Source: Kosakonia sp. SMBL-WEM22
GTDB taxonomy: Bacteria; Pseudomonadota; Gammaproteobacteria; Enterobacterales; Enterobacteriaceae
Assembly: GCF_014490785.1 (NCBI RefSeq)
Contig: NZ_CP051488.1
Coordinates: 4,340,001-4,404,000 of the forward strand
Length of the DNA: 64,000 bases
Direction: 5' to 3'
Made by a program: the position numbers and the translations under genes. Positions 17,809 to 26,722 of this stretch are shown one piece after another. Positions within the stretch are counted from its first letter, which is position 1. Each line of letters starts with the position of its first letter. The notes below the pieces were generated by a model. The model saw nothing but the letters and a program-made list of their open reading frames with translations, did not search any database and was not told the origin of the DNA.

Positions 17809-18189
17809 ATGGACTGGTATTTCTGGGTACTTCGCAATTACGCCACTTTCGATGGGCGCGCCCATCGCCGCGAATTCTGGATGTTCACGCTCGTTAACAT
17901 CATTCTGTTTGGCGTGCTGAATGTGGTTGACCGAATTGTGGGCTGGCACCACATCTTAAGCCTTGCTTACGCCCTGCTGACGCTGGTGCCGACGCTGGCG
18001 GTACAGGTGCGCCGCCTGCATGACACCAACCGCAGCTGGCGCTGGCTGCTGCTGATGATTATTCCACTATTTGGTTGGCTGGTGCTGCTCGCCTTCTATA
18101 GCCAGCGCGGCACGTCGCAAGAGAACGAGTTCGGCCCGGAACCGCAACCCTTCCCGCAAACGGTGCACGCGACCGAGCGCGGCGCGTAG
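17809..18189 (+). CDS. yhaH: DUF805 membrane protein YhaH
   Basis: Inner-membrane protein of unknown function, 126 residues against 121 in E. coli. It begins with the family signature MDWYFWVLRNYATFDGRAHR and REFWMF, then has about three membrane segments. RRLHDTNRSWRWLL is the conserved cytoplasmic DUF805 motif. ATG 17809 follows GAGGTAAG. It is convergent with yhaJ, with only 2 bp between the stops. Confidence 0.9.
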   Translation: MDWYFWVLRNYATFDGRAHRREFWMFTLVNIILFGVLNVVDRIVGWHHILSLAYALLTLVPTLAVQVRRLHDTNRSWRWLLLMIIPLFGWLVLLAFYSQRGTSQENEFGPEPQPFPQTVHATERGA

Positions 18190-18191
18190 CC

Positions 18192-19088
18192 CTATTTACC
18201 GGCAAAAAGCTTGGGGATCTCGCGCAGACACCAGGCTTTGCCTTCACCCATACTGTCGCGACGCCAGGCCATAATAATATCCACCTCACTGGTGTACTCC
18301 GGGCTGACCACGCGCAGGCGGCCCTCTGCAATATCGCGCTCAACCAGCGGATAGGGCATGGTGGCAACACCCAACCCAGCGAGTAGGGCCTGACGTTTAT
18401 CTTCAATTGTACTGACCGTCAGCCTTGGCTGTTTATCCAGCAGCTGGACCGTAAGCACCGGGCGTTCGCGGGCGGTATCGGCCACCGCCACGCCGCGATA
18501 CTTCACGCGCGTCACTTCAGAGAGCGGCTCCGGCTCCTGATGGATAGGATGATCCGGAGCCGCGACATAGACGTTCATCACGCTATAGAGCTTGCGCGAG
18601 TTGATCTCCGACGAGGATCGAAAGTGCATATCCGGCGCAATGACAATATCCGCCCGCCCCTGCTCCAGGCGTTCCCAGGCACCCGCCAGTACTTCGGTGA
18701 TAATTGATAGCTGAGTAGTGGCTTTCGCAGCCAGCCTCTCTACCAGCGGAAAGAGTTCCACCGTCGGTACCAGCGCTTCCGTTACCAGCGTTAAATGCGT
18801 TTCCCAGCCGCGCGCCAGCGCTTCGGCGTCGGTCGTCAGCTTATCAGCGGCTTCCAGCAGAACGCGACCGCGCTCCAGCAGCATGCGCCCAACGTTGGTG
18901 AATTTGGTGCGGTGTCCAGAGCGGTCAAACAGCACCACATCCAGCTCTTCTTCAAGTTTTTGCATGGTGTAGCTGAGCGCGGAGGGGACGCGCCCCAGCT
19001 CATCCGCAGCGGCTGCAAAGCTTCCGCGGCGGTCAATTGCGTCCATCACGCGCAGCGCTTCCAGTGTCAGTGCCCTTTCTTTGGCCAT
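18192..19088 (-). CDS. yhaJ: LysR-family regulator YhaJ
   Basis: LysR-type transcription factor, 298 residues. The N-terminal helix-turn-helix contains RRGSFAAAADELGRVPSALS (about 20-39) and the C-terminal part is a periplasmic-binding-like effector domain. In E. coli YhaJ activates yqjF in response to aromatic degradation products and also affects virulence genes in pathogens. I chose ATG 19088 (MAKERALT, the E. coli start); an ATG four codons upstream is possible but neither has a strong ribosome binding site. It is divergent from yhaK, a likely target by position. Confidence 0.94.
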   Translation of the reverse strand: MAKERALTLEALRVMDAIDRRGSFAAAADELGRVPSALSYTMQKLEEELDVVLFDRSGHRTKFTNVGRMLLERGRVLLEAADKLTTDAEALARGWETHLTLVTEALVPTVELFPLVERLAAKATTQLSIITEVLAGAWERLEQGRADIVIAPDMHFRSSSEINSRKLYSVMNVYVAAPDHPIHQEPEPLSEVTRVKYRGVAVADTARERPVLTVQLLDKQPRLTVSTIEDKRQALLAGLGVATMPYPLVERDIAEGRLRVVSPEYTSEVDIIMAWRRDSMGEGKAWCLREIPKLFAGK

Positions 19089-19193
19089 TGGTGTTCTCAT
19101 TCAGGAAATTTGAACATACCGGGCAGAATATCTGGCTAACAATGCAGCGTCCATCCCTTTAACATTGTTTTAAGTAAAGAGAGGTCAAGAATA

Positions 19194-19895
19194 ATGATTA
19201 CTACCCGAACGGCAAAACAGTGCGGACAAGCTGACTTCGGCTGGCTCCAGGCCCGCTACACCTTCTCCTTCGGACACTACTTTGATCCCAAACTGCTGGG
19301 CTATGCGTCCCTGCGCGTGTTGAACCAGGAAGTGCTCGCACCAGGGGCTTCTTTCCAGCCGCGTGCCTACCCGAAAGTGGATATTTTGAATCTGATTCTG
19401 GAAGGCGAAGCGGAGTACCGCGACAGCGAAGGCCACCATGTGCAGGCAAAAGCGGGTGAAGCGCTGCTCATCGCCACCCAGCCGGGGATCAGTTACAGTG
19501 AGCACAATCTGAGTAAAGATAAGTCGCTTACGCGCATGCAGCTATGGCTGGATGCCTGCCCGGAGCGGGAAAACCCGCCGGTGCAGAAGCTGACCCTTGC
19601 TGATGATGCCTGCCAGTTGCTGGCCTCGCCGGATGGCGACAAAGGAAGCCTGCAGCTGCGCCAACAGGTGTGGTTGCACCATATTTCGCTGGAAAAAGGC
19701 GAAGAGCTGAAAATTAAATTACACGGACCGCGGGCCTATCTGCAGTCCATTCACGGGACGGTGCATGCCGTCACCCATCACAAAGAGCAAGAGGCCCTCA
19801 CCTGCGGTGATGGCGCTTTTATTCGTGATGAAGCCACTATCACGCTGGTCGCTGACACGCCGCTTCGCGCGCTGTTAGTTGATTTACCAGTGTAA
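19194..19895 (+). CDS. yhaK: Pirin-like bicupin protein YhaK
   Basis: Cytosolic bicupin of the pirin-related group, 233 residues, equal to E. coli, where it serves as a marker of nitrosative and oxidative stress. The N-terminal pirin motif TFSFGHYFDPKLLGY and a metal-site-like PRAYPKVDILNLILEGEAEY segment are present. The C-terminal cupin ends with DTPLRALLVDLPV. It is divergent from yhaJ and followed after 24 bp by yhaL. Confidence 0.94.
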   Translation: MITTRTAKQCGQADFGWLQARYTFSFGHYFDPKLLGYASLRVLNQEVLAPGASFQPRAYPKVDILNLILEGEAEYRDSEGHHVQAKAGEALLIATQPGISYSEHNLSKDKSLTRMQLWLDACPERENPPVQKLTLADDACQLLASPDGDKGSLQLRQQVWLHHISLEKGEELKIKLHGPRAYLQSIHGTVHAVTHHKEQEALTCGDGAFIRDEATITLVADTPLRALLVDLPV

Positions 19896-19919
19896 TGAAC
19901 ATTTTTATCAGGTGAGTAA

Positions 19920-20081
19920 ATGAGTATCCGCACTATGTACAGTCCGTTCGATCACGTCACGCAGAGTGATAACCGTTCCGCCGCAAACCAGGCGTTTGGG
20001 TTTGAAGAGATGCTGACGGAACTGGAAGTGATCGTCGAAGAAGCCGTTGTCCGTCTTGCTGAGGAAGAAGAAGCCGCCTGA
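19920..20081 (+). CDS. yhaL: Small protein YhaL
   Basis: A 53-codon reading frame after yhaK, with GGTGAGTAA before the ATG. The C-terminal half (FGFEEMLTELEVIVEEAVVR and following LAEEEEAA) matches my recollection of E. coli YhaL (54 residues). The N-terminal 25 residues differ from it. The ELEVIVEE pattern resembles the small subunit of exonuclease VII (XseB), but the protein is shorter and the role is unknown. The sequence is strongly acidic at its end (AEEEEAA). Probably co-transcribed with yhaK. Confidence 0.8.
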   Translation: MSIRTMYSPFDHVTQSDNRSAANQAFGFEEMLTELEVIVEEAVVRLAEEEEAA

Positions 20082-20088
20082 TTGCCCG

Positions 20089-20113
20089 CCCCGGCACACG
20101 CCGGGGTTCTGTT
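20089..20113. terminator. Terminator between yhaL and the amidotransferase gene
   Basis: CCCCGGC and GCCGGGG pair around ACAC and run into TTCTGTT on the plus strand; it ends the yhaK-yhaL transcript. Confidence 0.7.
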
Positions 20114-20120
20114 CCTGCCT

Positions 20121-20873
20121 TTATGAGGCCGCGCGCAGTGAAAGCGCCCCCTCCTCTCTTAACGCCTCCTGCATAAACCGCCTTAAAATCTCAGCCGCCC
20201 CCGGCGCGGGTATGACGCCTGCGATTAAGCTATCGGTGTCGCCCCCCTCTTTTTCAATATGTGGACGGTTAAGCCGTAACAGATCGCAGGCGATCTCCGG
20301 CCGCATTTCTGGGTGGAACTGCACCGAAAACGCATTCGACCCGTAGCGCACGATCTGATGCGGATCGTGAACCGAGGCACCCAGCACCGTGGCGCCAATG
20401 GGTAAACGGGTGACCGTTTGCCGGTGCGTCAGGTGTGCGGGAAAGCTCTCTTGCAGATGCGCAAGCAGCGGATCGTGAGCCGCGGCGGCATTGAGGTAAA
20501 CGGTTTTGGTTCCCGCTTCGCGCCCATCTTTGTGGTACTGCACATCGCCGCCCAGCGCCCAGGCCATCAGTTGATGACCGTAGCAGACGCCAAACAGCGG
20601 CATCTCCACCGCCATTGCCTCGCGGATCCACGCTGCGGTCTGCTCGCTCCAGGGCAATCTGTCTGTGACCATCGCCCAGGATCCGGTGATGATCGCCGCC
20701 CGGCGCGGATCCGGTGCCGGCAGCGTTTCGCCTTCGAAAACGCGGATCACGTCAACATCATCAAGCTCGCATCCCAGCAGTTGGCAAAACCAGAGCGGCA
20801 CATCGCCGTGCGCATCGCGCATGGTCTGTGGGGCGTTCCCCATCTGGAGTATCAAAATCGATTTTTGTTCCAT
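20121..20873 (-). CDS. Class I glutamine amidotransferase-like protein (GuaA-N-like)
   Basis: Stand-alone glutaminase-type domain of 250 residues, not found at this position in E. coli K-12, where the cyu and tdc genes lie. The catalytic triad is visible: Cys97 in GVCYGHQL, then His187 and Glu189 in QFHPE. The N-terminus (ILILQMGNAPQTM) and the GSWAMVTDRLPW segment resemble the GMP-synthase-type hypothetical amidotransferases. The acceptor substrate is unknown; hydrolysis of a gamma-glutamyl amide is an alternative. GGGAGG precedes the start. It is convergent with yhaL and backs onto the BIME array. Confidence 0.85.
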   Translation of the reverse strand: MEQKSILILQMGNAPQTMRDAHGDVPLWFCQLLGCELDDVDVIRVFEGETLPAPDPRRAAIITGSWAMVTDRLPWSEQTAAWIREAMAVEMPLFGVCYGHQLMAWALGGDVQYHKDGREAGTKTVYLNAAAAHDPLLAHLQESFPAHLTHRQTVTRLPIGATVLGASVHDPHQIVRYGSNAFSVQFHPEMRPEIACDLLRLNRPHIEKEGGDTDSLIAGVIPAPGAAEILRRFMQEALREEGALSLRAAS

Positions 20874-21017
20874 ACCAGCAACGCCTCCCGTGGCGAAAAA
20901 ATAGACATGTGCCAGACAGGGTAGCGCGTTTCGCCGCGAAGATGATCGATTAATTGTTTATGAATTAGACAGAATTAGCTTAGAGAGCGTGAAAATAGCC
21001 CAGCGACGAAGCCGTTC

Positions 21018-21540
21018 GTAGGCCTGATAAGCACAATTTGTAGGCCTGATAAGCGCAGCGCCATCAGGCATTTCCACCCATCGCCGGATGGCGGCTCGCG
21101 CCTTATCCGGCCTACGCAAATGCCCGAGCCGGTTGTCGTTGCGGGCCTGGAAAAGCGCAGCGCCATCAGGCATTTCCACCCATTGCCGGATGGCGGCTTA
21201 CGCCTTATCCGGACTACGCAAATACCGGGACCGGTTGTCGTTGTAGGCCTGATAAGCGCAGCGCCATCAGGCATCTGCACCCATTGCCGGATGGCGGCTC
21301 ACGCCTTATCCGGCCTACGCAAATACCGGGACCGGTTATCGTTGTAGGCCTGATAAGCGCAGCGCCATCAGGCATCTGCACCCTTTGCCGGATGGCGGCT
21401 TGCGCCTTATCCGGCCTACGCAAATACCGGGACCGGTTATCGTTGTAGGCCTGATAAGCGCAGCGCCATCAGGCATCTGCACCCATTGCCGGATGGCGGC
21501 TCACGCCTTATCCGGCCTACGCAAGTACCGGGACCGGTTG
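21018..21540. repeat. BIME tandem array, five units of about 101 bp
   Basis: The REP arm GCGCAGCGCCATCAGGCA begins at 21053, 21155, 21256, 21357 and 21458, so the spacing is 102, 101, 101 and 101 bp. Each unit carries an inverted REP arm (GCCGGATGGCGGC..CGCCTTATCCGG) and a linker with ACCGGGACCGGTT. A partial REP arm at 21018 precedes the array. The array separates the 5' end of the amidotransferase gene from the rnpB terminator. No gene is present; apparent reading frames here are repeats of the same peptide. Confidence 0.95.
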
Positions 21541-21561
21541 CCGTTGCGGGTCTGGAAAAGC

Positions 21562-21588
21562 AAAAACCCCGCCGAGGCGGGGTTTTTT
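21562..21588. terminator. rnpB terminator
   Basis: AAAAACCCCGCC and GCGGGGTTTTTT pair around GAG. On the minus strand it lies just downstream of the mature 3' end of RNase P RNA and ends in a T-run; it could also stop plus-strand transcripts from the BIME side. Confidence 0.9.
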
Positions 21589-21591
21589 AAG

Positions 21592-21970
<379 letters not shown>

Positions 21971-21977
21971 GGCGCGC

Positions 21978-22006
21978 AGTATAGAGGGTTTGCACCCGCG
22001 TGTCAC
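21978..22006 (-). promoter_or_regulatory. rnpB promoter
   Basis: On the minus strand GTGACA (22001-22006), a 17-bp spacer and TATACT (21978-21983) form a sigma-70 promoter. A GC-rich CGCGCC discriminator follows, with the RNA 5' end 7 nt after the -10. The -35 hexamer contains the garK stop codon. Confidence 0.8.
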
Positions 22007-23148
22007 CCTTCCGTCGACATTCCCACCGCCAGCGTCGCCGCGATATTGCGCGAGGCGCGGTAAATATTGTCAAACGCGCCGCAAAACGCCTCCTCCAGCG
22101 TGCCAATGGCGGTCAACACGCTGAATACCGCATCGATACCATACTGATGCACGACGCCGACATCGCTGGTCAAACTGCCGGCAATCCCAATTACCGGCTT
22201 ATGATATTTTTTTGCCACCTGCGCCACGCCCACCGGCACTTTGCCGTGAATGCTCTGGCTGTCGATGCGCCCTTCGCCGGTCACCACCAGCGTGCAGTCG
22301 TGGATATGCTCCTCCAGATTGAGCGCCTGGGTGACAATCTCAATGCCACTGCGCAGCTCTGCCCCAAGAAACGCCATCAGCGCCGCGCCCATGCCGCCCG
22401 CCGCGCCCGATCCCGGTACGCGCTTCACATCGATATGCAGATCTTTTTTGATCACGTCAGCGAAGTGATCGAGACTGCGATCCAGCTCGACGATCATCGC
22501 TTCGGTCGCCCCTTTTTGTGGGCCAAAAATACGCGATGCGCCGCTCTCGCCCGTAAGTGGGTTGGTCACATCGCAGGCCACGCGGATCGTACACTCCTGC
22601 AAACGCGGATCGAGACCAGAGAGATCGATATGATTGAGGCTTATCAGGCTACCGCCGCCGTGACCAATCTCTTTGCCGTTGGCGTCCATAAGACGCGCGC
22701 CCAGCGCCTGTACCATACCGGCCCCGCCATCATTGGTCGCGCTGCCGCCGATGCCGATAATGATATTGCTCGCGCCCTTATCCAGCGCCTGCAAAATAAG
22801 CTCCCCGGTGCCGCGTGAGGTGGTAATTAACGGATTACGTAATTCGGGCGCGACCAGCGCCAGCCCGCTTGCCGCCGCCATTTCAATAAATGCAGTCGCG
22901 CCATCGCCTGAGCTTCCCCAGCAGGCTGCAACCGGCTCGCCCAACGGGCCGGTCACGCGGGCGGTATGCATCGCGCCCTGCGTGGCGGCGATCATGGCCT
23001 CAACAGTACCTTCACCGCCATCTGCGACCGGAACAGAGACATAGTGCGCATCGGGAAAGATCTCCCGAAATCCTTTTTCTATTGCCTGTGCGACCAACGT
23101 CGCAGAGAGGCTCTCTTTATAAGAGTCTGGGGCGATTACGATTTTCAT
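22003..23148 (-). CDS. garK: Glycerate 2-kinase GarK
   Basis: Phosphorylates D-glycerate to 2-phosphoglycerate, the last step of galactarate/glucarate breakdown. It has 381 residues, equal to E. coli. Family motifs include the N-terminal KIVIAPDSYKESLSA, IGIGGSATNDGGAG (about 130-143) and TGEGRIDSQS (about 290-299). I chose ATG 23148 (MKIVIAPD); an upstream in-frame start would add 13 unrelated residues. It is the last gene of garPLRK, 102 bp after garR with a hairpin between them, and its stop lies inside the rnpB promoter. Confidence 0.96.
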   Translation of the reverse strand: MKIVIAPDSYKESLSATLVAQAIEKGFREIFPDAHYVSVPVADGGEGTVEAMIAATQGAMHTARVTGPLGEPVAACWGSSGDGATAFIEMAAASGLALVAPELRNPLITTSRGTGELILQALDKGASNIIIGIGGSATNDGGAGMVQALGARLMDANGKEIGHGGGSLISLNHIDLSGLDPRLQECTIRVACDVTNPLTGESGASRIFGPQKGATEAMIVELDRSLDHFADVIKKDLHIDVKRVPGSGAAGGMGAALMAFLGAELRSGIEIVTQALNLEEHIHDCTLVVTGEGRIDSQSIHGKVPVGVAQVAKKYHKPVIGIAGSLTSDVGVVHQYGIDAVFSVLTAIGTLEEAFCGAFDNIYRASRNIAATLAVGMSTEG

Positions 23149-23225
23149 AGTGGTGAGCCTGGTCAAGCCGCGCACGTCACCCTGCAAGCCAGAGGCGGCC
23201 TGCCGAGGTGGATATCAAGTGGAGC

Positions 23226-23245
23226 AAGGGCGCGCCTGCGCCCTT
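23226..23245. other. Intercistronic hairpin between garR and garK
   Basis: AAGGGCGC (23226-23233) and GCGCCCTT (23238-23245) pair perfectly around GCCT, just after the garR stop on the minus strand. There is no T-run, so it may protect the upstream garPLR mRNA and set a lower level of garK. Confidence 0.55.
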
Positions 23246-23250
23246 TCTGG

Positions 23251-24141
23251 TTAACGAGTGACTTCGACTTTCGCCAGTTTCTCGTAGTAGCACGCCAGCG
23301 CGCTGTGATCGGAGGTCCCCATGCCGTCGGCGCGTAGCGCCTGCATCATCTCCATCACCGCGGCGGTCAGCGGCAGCTGCGCACCCACGCCGTGCGAGGT
23401 ATCCAGCGCATTCGCCAGATCTTTGATATGCAGATCGATGCGGAAACCCGGTTTAAAGTTGCGATCCATCACCATCGGCGCTTTCGCCTCCAGCACGGTG
23501 CTGCCCGCAAGGCCCCCACGAATCGCCTGGAAGACCAGATCCGGGTTAACACCCGCTTTCGTCGCCAGGGTTAAGGCTTCCGACATTGCGGCAATGTTAA
23601 GCGCCACAATCACCTGGTTTGCCAGCTTGGTGACGTTCCCCGCACCGATATCGCCGGTGTGCACCACTGAACCCGCCATCGCTTTCATCAGGTCGTAGTG
23701 CTTATCAAACACCGCTTTGTCGCCACCAACCATCACAGAGAGCGTGCCGTCGATCGCTTTCGGTTCGCCGCCGCTGACCGGCGCATCCAGCATCTCGACG
23801 CCTTTCGCTTTCAGCGCCTCGCTGATTTCACGGCTCGCCAGCGGCGCAATGGAGCTCATGTCGATCAGCACCGTGCCCGCTCTCGCCCCTTCAATAATGC
23901 CACCTTCCCCCAGCGCCACCTCTTTCACATGCGGCGAGTTCGGCAGCATGGTGATGATGACATCACACTGCTCGGCGATGGCTTTGGCATTGCTCGCGGT
24001 TTCTGCACCAGCAGCGACCAGCTCGCCCACCGCGTCACTGTTGCGGTCGACGACCACCAGCGAGTAACCAGCTTTGATGAGGTTTTTACTCATGGGTTTA
24101 CCCATGATGCCGAGGCCAATGAAACCGACTTTCATCGTCAT
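23251..24141 (-). CDS. garR: Tartronate semialdehyde (2-hydroxy-3-oxopropionate) reductase GarR
   Basis: NADH-dependent reductase that converts tartronate semialdehyde to D-glycerate. It is a beta-hydroxyacid dehydrogenase with an N-terminal Rossmann motif GFIGLGIMGKPMSKN, the substrate motif DAPVSGGEPKA (about 122-132) and the catalytic lysine in GNVTKLANQ. I keep the ATG at 24141 (MTMKVG, 296 residues) because GAGAGA lies about 9 nt upstream; the internal ATG at 24135 gives 294 residues, as in current E. coli annotation. Third gene of garPLRK. Confidence 0.95.
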   Translation of the reverse strand: MTMKVGFIGLGIMGKPMSKNLIKAGYSLVVVDRNSDAVGELVAAGAETASNAKAIAEQCDVIITMLPNSPHVKEVALGEGGIIEGARAGTVLIDMSSIAPLASREISEALKAKGVEMLDAPVSGGEPKAIDGTLSVMVGGDKAVFDKHYDLMKAMAGSVVHTGDIGAGNVTKLANQVIVALNIAAMSEALTLATKAGVNPDLVFQAIRGGLAGSTVLEAKAPMVMDRNFKPGFRIDLHIKDLANALDTSHGVGAQLPLTAAVMEMMQALRADGMGTSDHSALACYYEKLAKVEVTR

Positions 24142-24171
24142 AATTGCGTCTCTCTCTTTCAGGTGATGAGG

Positions 24172-24942
24172 TTATTTTTTAAAGGCGTCGGCGAGCCGCT
24201 GCGTCGCCGCACGGAATACGCCCAGATCGCTGCCGACGGCAACCACGGTCGCGCCCCACTCCAGGTAGCGACGCGCATCTGCCTCAACCGGTGCCAGAAT
24301 GCCGCTCGGTTTGTTGTGTGCCTTAGCGCGGGCGAAAATATGTTGAATGGTGCGCTGCACTTCCGGGTGCGCGGCATTGCCGAGGTAACCGAGCGTCGCC
24401 GCCAGATCGCTTGGCCCGACAAACACGCCATCGACACCATCGGTCGAGAGGATCGCATCGAGGTTGTCGACGCCCGCCTGGCTCTCTATCTGCACCAGAA
24501 TCGAGATATTGGCGTTGGACTGGCGGAGGTAGTCCGGCACGGTGCCGAACATATTGGCGCGGTGCGATACGGAGACGCCGCGAATGCCTTCCGGCGGATA
24601 GCGGGTCGCTGCAACGGCAAGCAGCGCATCCTCTTCGCTCTCGACGAAGGGAATCAGGAAGTTATAGAAACCGATATCGAGCAGGCGCTTGATGATCACC
24701 GCATCGTTGGTGGGCACACGCACGACCGGCGCGCTGACGCTACCTTTGAGCGCCATCAGTTGCGGAACAAAAGTGAGTACGTCATTAGGCGCGTGTTCAC
24801 CATCAAGCAGCAGCCAGTCGAAACCCGCCAGCCCCAGCACTTCCGTACTGATATGGCTACCCAGCGCGGACCAGCAACCAATCTGAACCTGCTGCGCGGC
24901 CAGCGCGGCCTTAAATTTGTTCGGGAAGATATCGTTAGTCAT
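24172..24942 (-). CDS. garL: 5-keto-4-deoxy-D-glucarate aldolase GarL
   Basis: Class II aldolase of the HpcH/HpaI family that splits 5-keto-4-deoxyglucarate into pyruvate and tartronate semialdehyde. It has 256 residues, equal to E. coli. The metal-binding and active-site segments QIGCWSALGS, LLLDGEHAPND, VQIESQAGVDN and GVFVGPSDLAATLG are conserved. It lies between garP and garR, 26 bp after garP on the minus strand. Confidence 0.97.
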   Translation of the reverse strand: MTNDIFPNKFKAALAAQQVQIGCWSALGSHISTEVLGLAGFDWLLLDGEHAPNDVLTFVPQLMALKGSVSAPVVRVPTNDAVIIKRLLDIGFYNFLIPFVESEEDALLAVAATRYPPEGIRGVSVSHRANMFGTVPDYLRQSNANISILVQIESQAGVDNLDAILSTDGVDGVFVGPSDLAATLGYLGNAAHPEVQRTIQHIFARAKAHNKPSGILAPVEADARRYLEWGATVVAVGSDLGVFRAATQRLADAFKK

Positions 24943-24968
24943 CTTTTGTACCTTAAATGTGTTGGGGC

Positions 24969-26303
24969 TTATTTCTTCAGTTCCATACGTTTGATGTCGC
25001 CGACGACAAACAGGTAGCAGACCATCATCATCAGGGCTGAACAGCCGACGAATACCAGCGCGCCGTTGAAGGAGTGCAACTCTTTCACCATGTAGCCGAT
25101 AACCAGCGGCGTCGCGATAGAGGCCACATTACCAAAAACGTTAAACACGCCGCCGCACAGACCGACAATCTCTTTCGGCGCAACGTCGGAAATCACCGGC
25201 CAGCCGAGCGCGCCAAAACCTTTGCCGAAGAAGGCCAGCGCCATCAGAGCAACCACCAGCGCAGTGTTGTTGGTGTAGTTACAGAGGATGATGCTGGAGG
25301 CGAGCAGCATCCCCATTACGATAGGCACTTTACGCGCCACGGTCAGGGATGAGCCACGTTTAATCAGGTAATCGGAGAAGAGCCCACCCAGCACGCCGCC
25401 GACAAAGCCGCACAGTGCCGGAATAGATGCCACAAAGCCCACTTTGAGGATCGACATCCCCTTCTCCTGCACCAGGTAGATGGGAAACCAGGTGAGGAAG
25501 AACCAGGTAATGGTGTTGAGGAAGTATTGACCAAAGAAGATACCCAGCATCATGCGGTTGCTCAGCAGTTGCTTGATGTAATCCAGCTTCGGCCCGGCTT
25601 TTTTATCATCGCCCGCTTTTTTGTGGTCCATATCAACCACCGCGCCGTTCTGTGCAATGTACTCCAGCTCTTCGCGAGTCATACGCGGATGGTCGGTGGG
25701 GTTATGCACAAACTTCACCCAGGCAAAGGTGAGCACGAAACCGATCGCGCCCATCACGGTAAAGACATGCTCCCAGCCCCAGGTGTAGGTCAGCCAGCCG
25801 AGCAGCGGCGAGAAGAGCGCCAGCGAGAAGTATTGCGCCGAGTTAAAGAGTGCCGAGGCGGTGCCGCGCTCCTTCGCCGGAAACCATGCCGCAACGATGC
25901 GCGCATTCGCCGGGAAGGAGGGGGCTTCAGAGAAACCGAGCATAAAGCGCATGATAAACATCGACACCCCGGCCCAGGCGAGCGGGAAGACATCGACAAA
26001 ACCCTGTAAGAAAGTGAAGAGCGACCAGAAAAAGAGGCTGTAGGTGTAGACGCGTTTGGAGCCGAAGCGGTCGAGCAGCCAGCCGCCGGGGATCTGCATT
26101 AGCAGGTAAGCCCAGCCAAAGGCGGAGAAGATATAGCCCATTGAGACAGAATCGAGTTGTAGCTCTTTGGCGACATCGGTTCCGGCAATAGAGAGCGTGG
26201 CACGATCAGCGTAGTTGACTGCGGTGACAATAAATATAATCAGCAGAATTAAATAACGGGTAGGAATCGCCCGTTTTGCTTCGACGGTTTGTTCAATGGC
26301 CAT
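24969..26303 (-). CDS. garP: Galactarate/glucarate/glycerate transporter GarP (MFS)
   Basis: Inner-membrane anion:cation symporter of the major facilitator superfamily, 444 residues and 12 membrane segments, that imports D-galactarate and D-glucarate. It is of the same family as ExuT in this window. Conserved features include YADRATLSIAG in the first helix and the loop-2/3 GGWLLDRFGSKRVY motif. I chose ATG 26303 because GAGGAAATTAAA is optimally placed; an upstream in-frame start would add six residues. First gene of garPLRK, divergent from garD. Confidence 0.96.
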   Translation of the reverse strand: MAIEQTVEAKRAIPTRYLILLIIFIVTAVNYADRATLSIAGTDVAKELQLDSVSMGYIFSAFGWAYLLMQIPGGWLLDRFGSKRVYTYSLFFWSLFTFLQGFVDVFPLAWAGVSMFIMRFMLGFSEAPSFPANARIVAAWFPAKERGTASALFNSAQYFSLALFSPLLGWLTYTWGWEHVFTVMGAIGFVLTFAWVKFVHNPTDHPRMTREELEYIAQNGAVVDMDHKKAGDDKKAGPKLDYIKQLLSNRMMLGIFFGQYFLNTITWFFLTWFPIYLVQEKGMSILKVGFVASIPALCGFVGGVLGGLFSDYLIKRGSSLTVARKVPIVMGMLLASSIILCNYTNNTALVVALMALAFFGKGFGALGWPVISDVAPKEIVGLCGGVFNVFGNVASIATPLVIGYMVKELHSFNGALVFVGCSALMMMVCYLFVVGDIKRMELKK

Positions 26304-26572
26304 TTTAATTTCCTCGGACACCGCTAACTTTTAAATATATTTATTTTGGTGGTTTATCTGATGGTATTTAACGACGTAGATTTAATTCAGATAACAGATA
26401 CAGAGATTTAATTAGCACTCAGTATAAACAGCGCCGGGAATACACACATTGTAACTTTGCTCAATTTTTTAGCTACACGAAAATATTATTTTGAGCATAT
26501 GCACATAAAGCTGGGCGCTGATGCACACTTCTTGTATTATGCTGCCGCGCAGCAAGCGGCCCGGCGTTAATA

Positions 26573-26588
26573 AGTGATATGTGTCACA
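26573..26588. promoter_or_regulatory. CRP-like site between garP and garD
   Basis: AGTGA-TATGTG-TCACA matches the CRP palindrome except for the first base. It lies in the 419-base AT-rich region between divergent garPLRK and garD. In E. coli both units are activated by CdaR (SdaR); I could not point to a definite CdaR box. The rest of the gap holds no gene. Confidence 0.6.
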
Positions 26589-26722
26589 TTTTAATAACCC
26601 AACTCCTGACATTCTTATTCCCAGTAAACAAGATTTTTCTTGCTAATATTAATTCCAGAGTAAAAGAACTTTTTTTCTATTGTGAGTGATGCAGCGTACA
26701 GTGAGCGGGAGATAAATCAATA

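Noticed and set aside
21018..21540. Regularly spaced repeats near rnpB as a possible CRISPR array
   Set aside because: The period is about 101 bp, the whole unit repeats including the linkers, the arms are REP palindromes, and there are no unique spacers or cas genes.
23698..25017. A 439-codon plus-strand open frame across garR and garL
   Set aside because: It runs through the intergenic boundary of two well-supported minus-strand genes, and its composition is typical of an antisense shadow.
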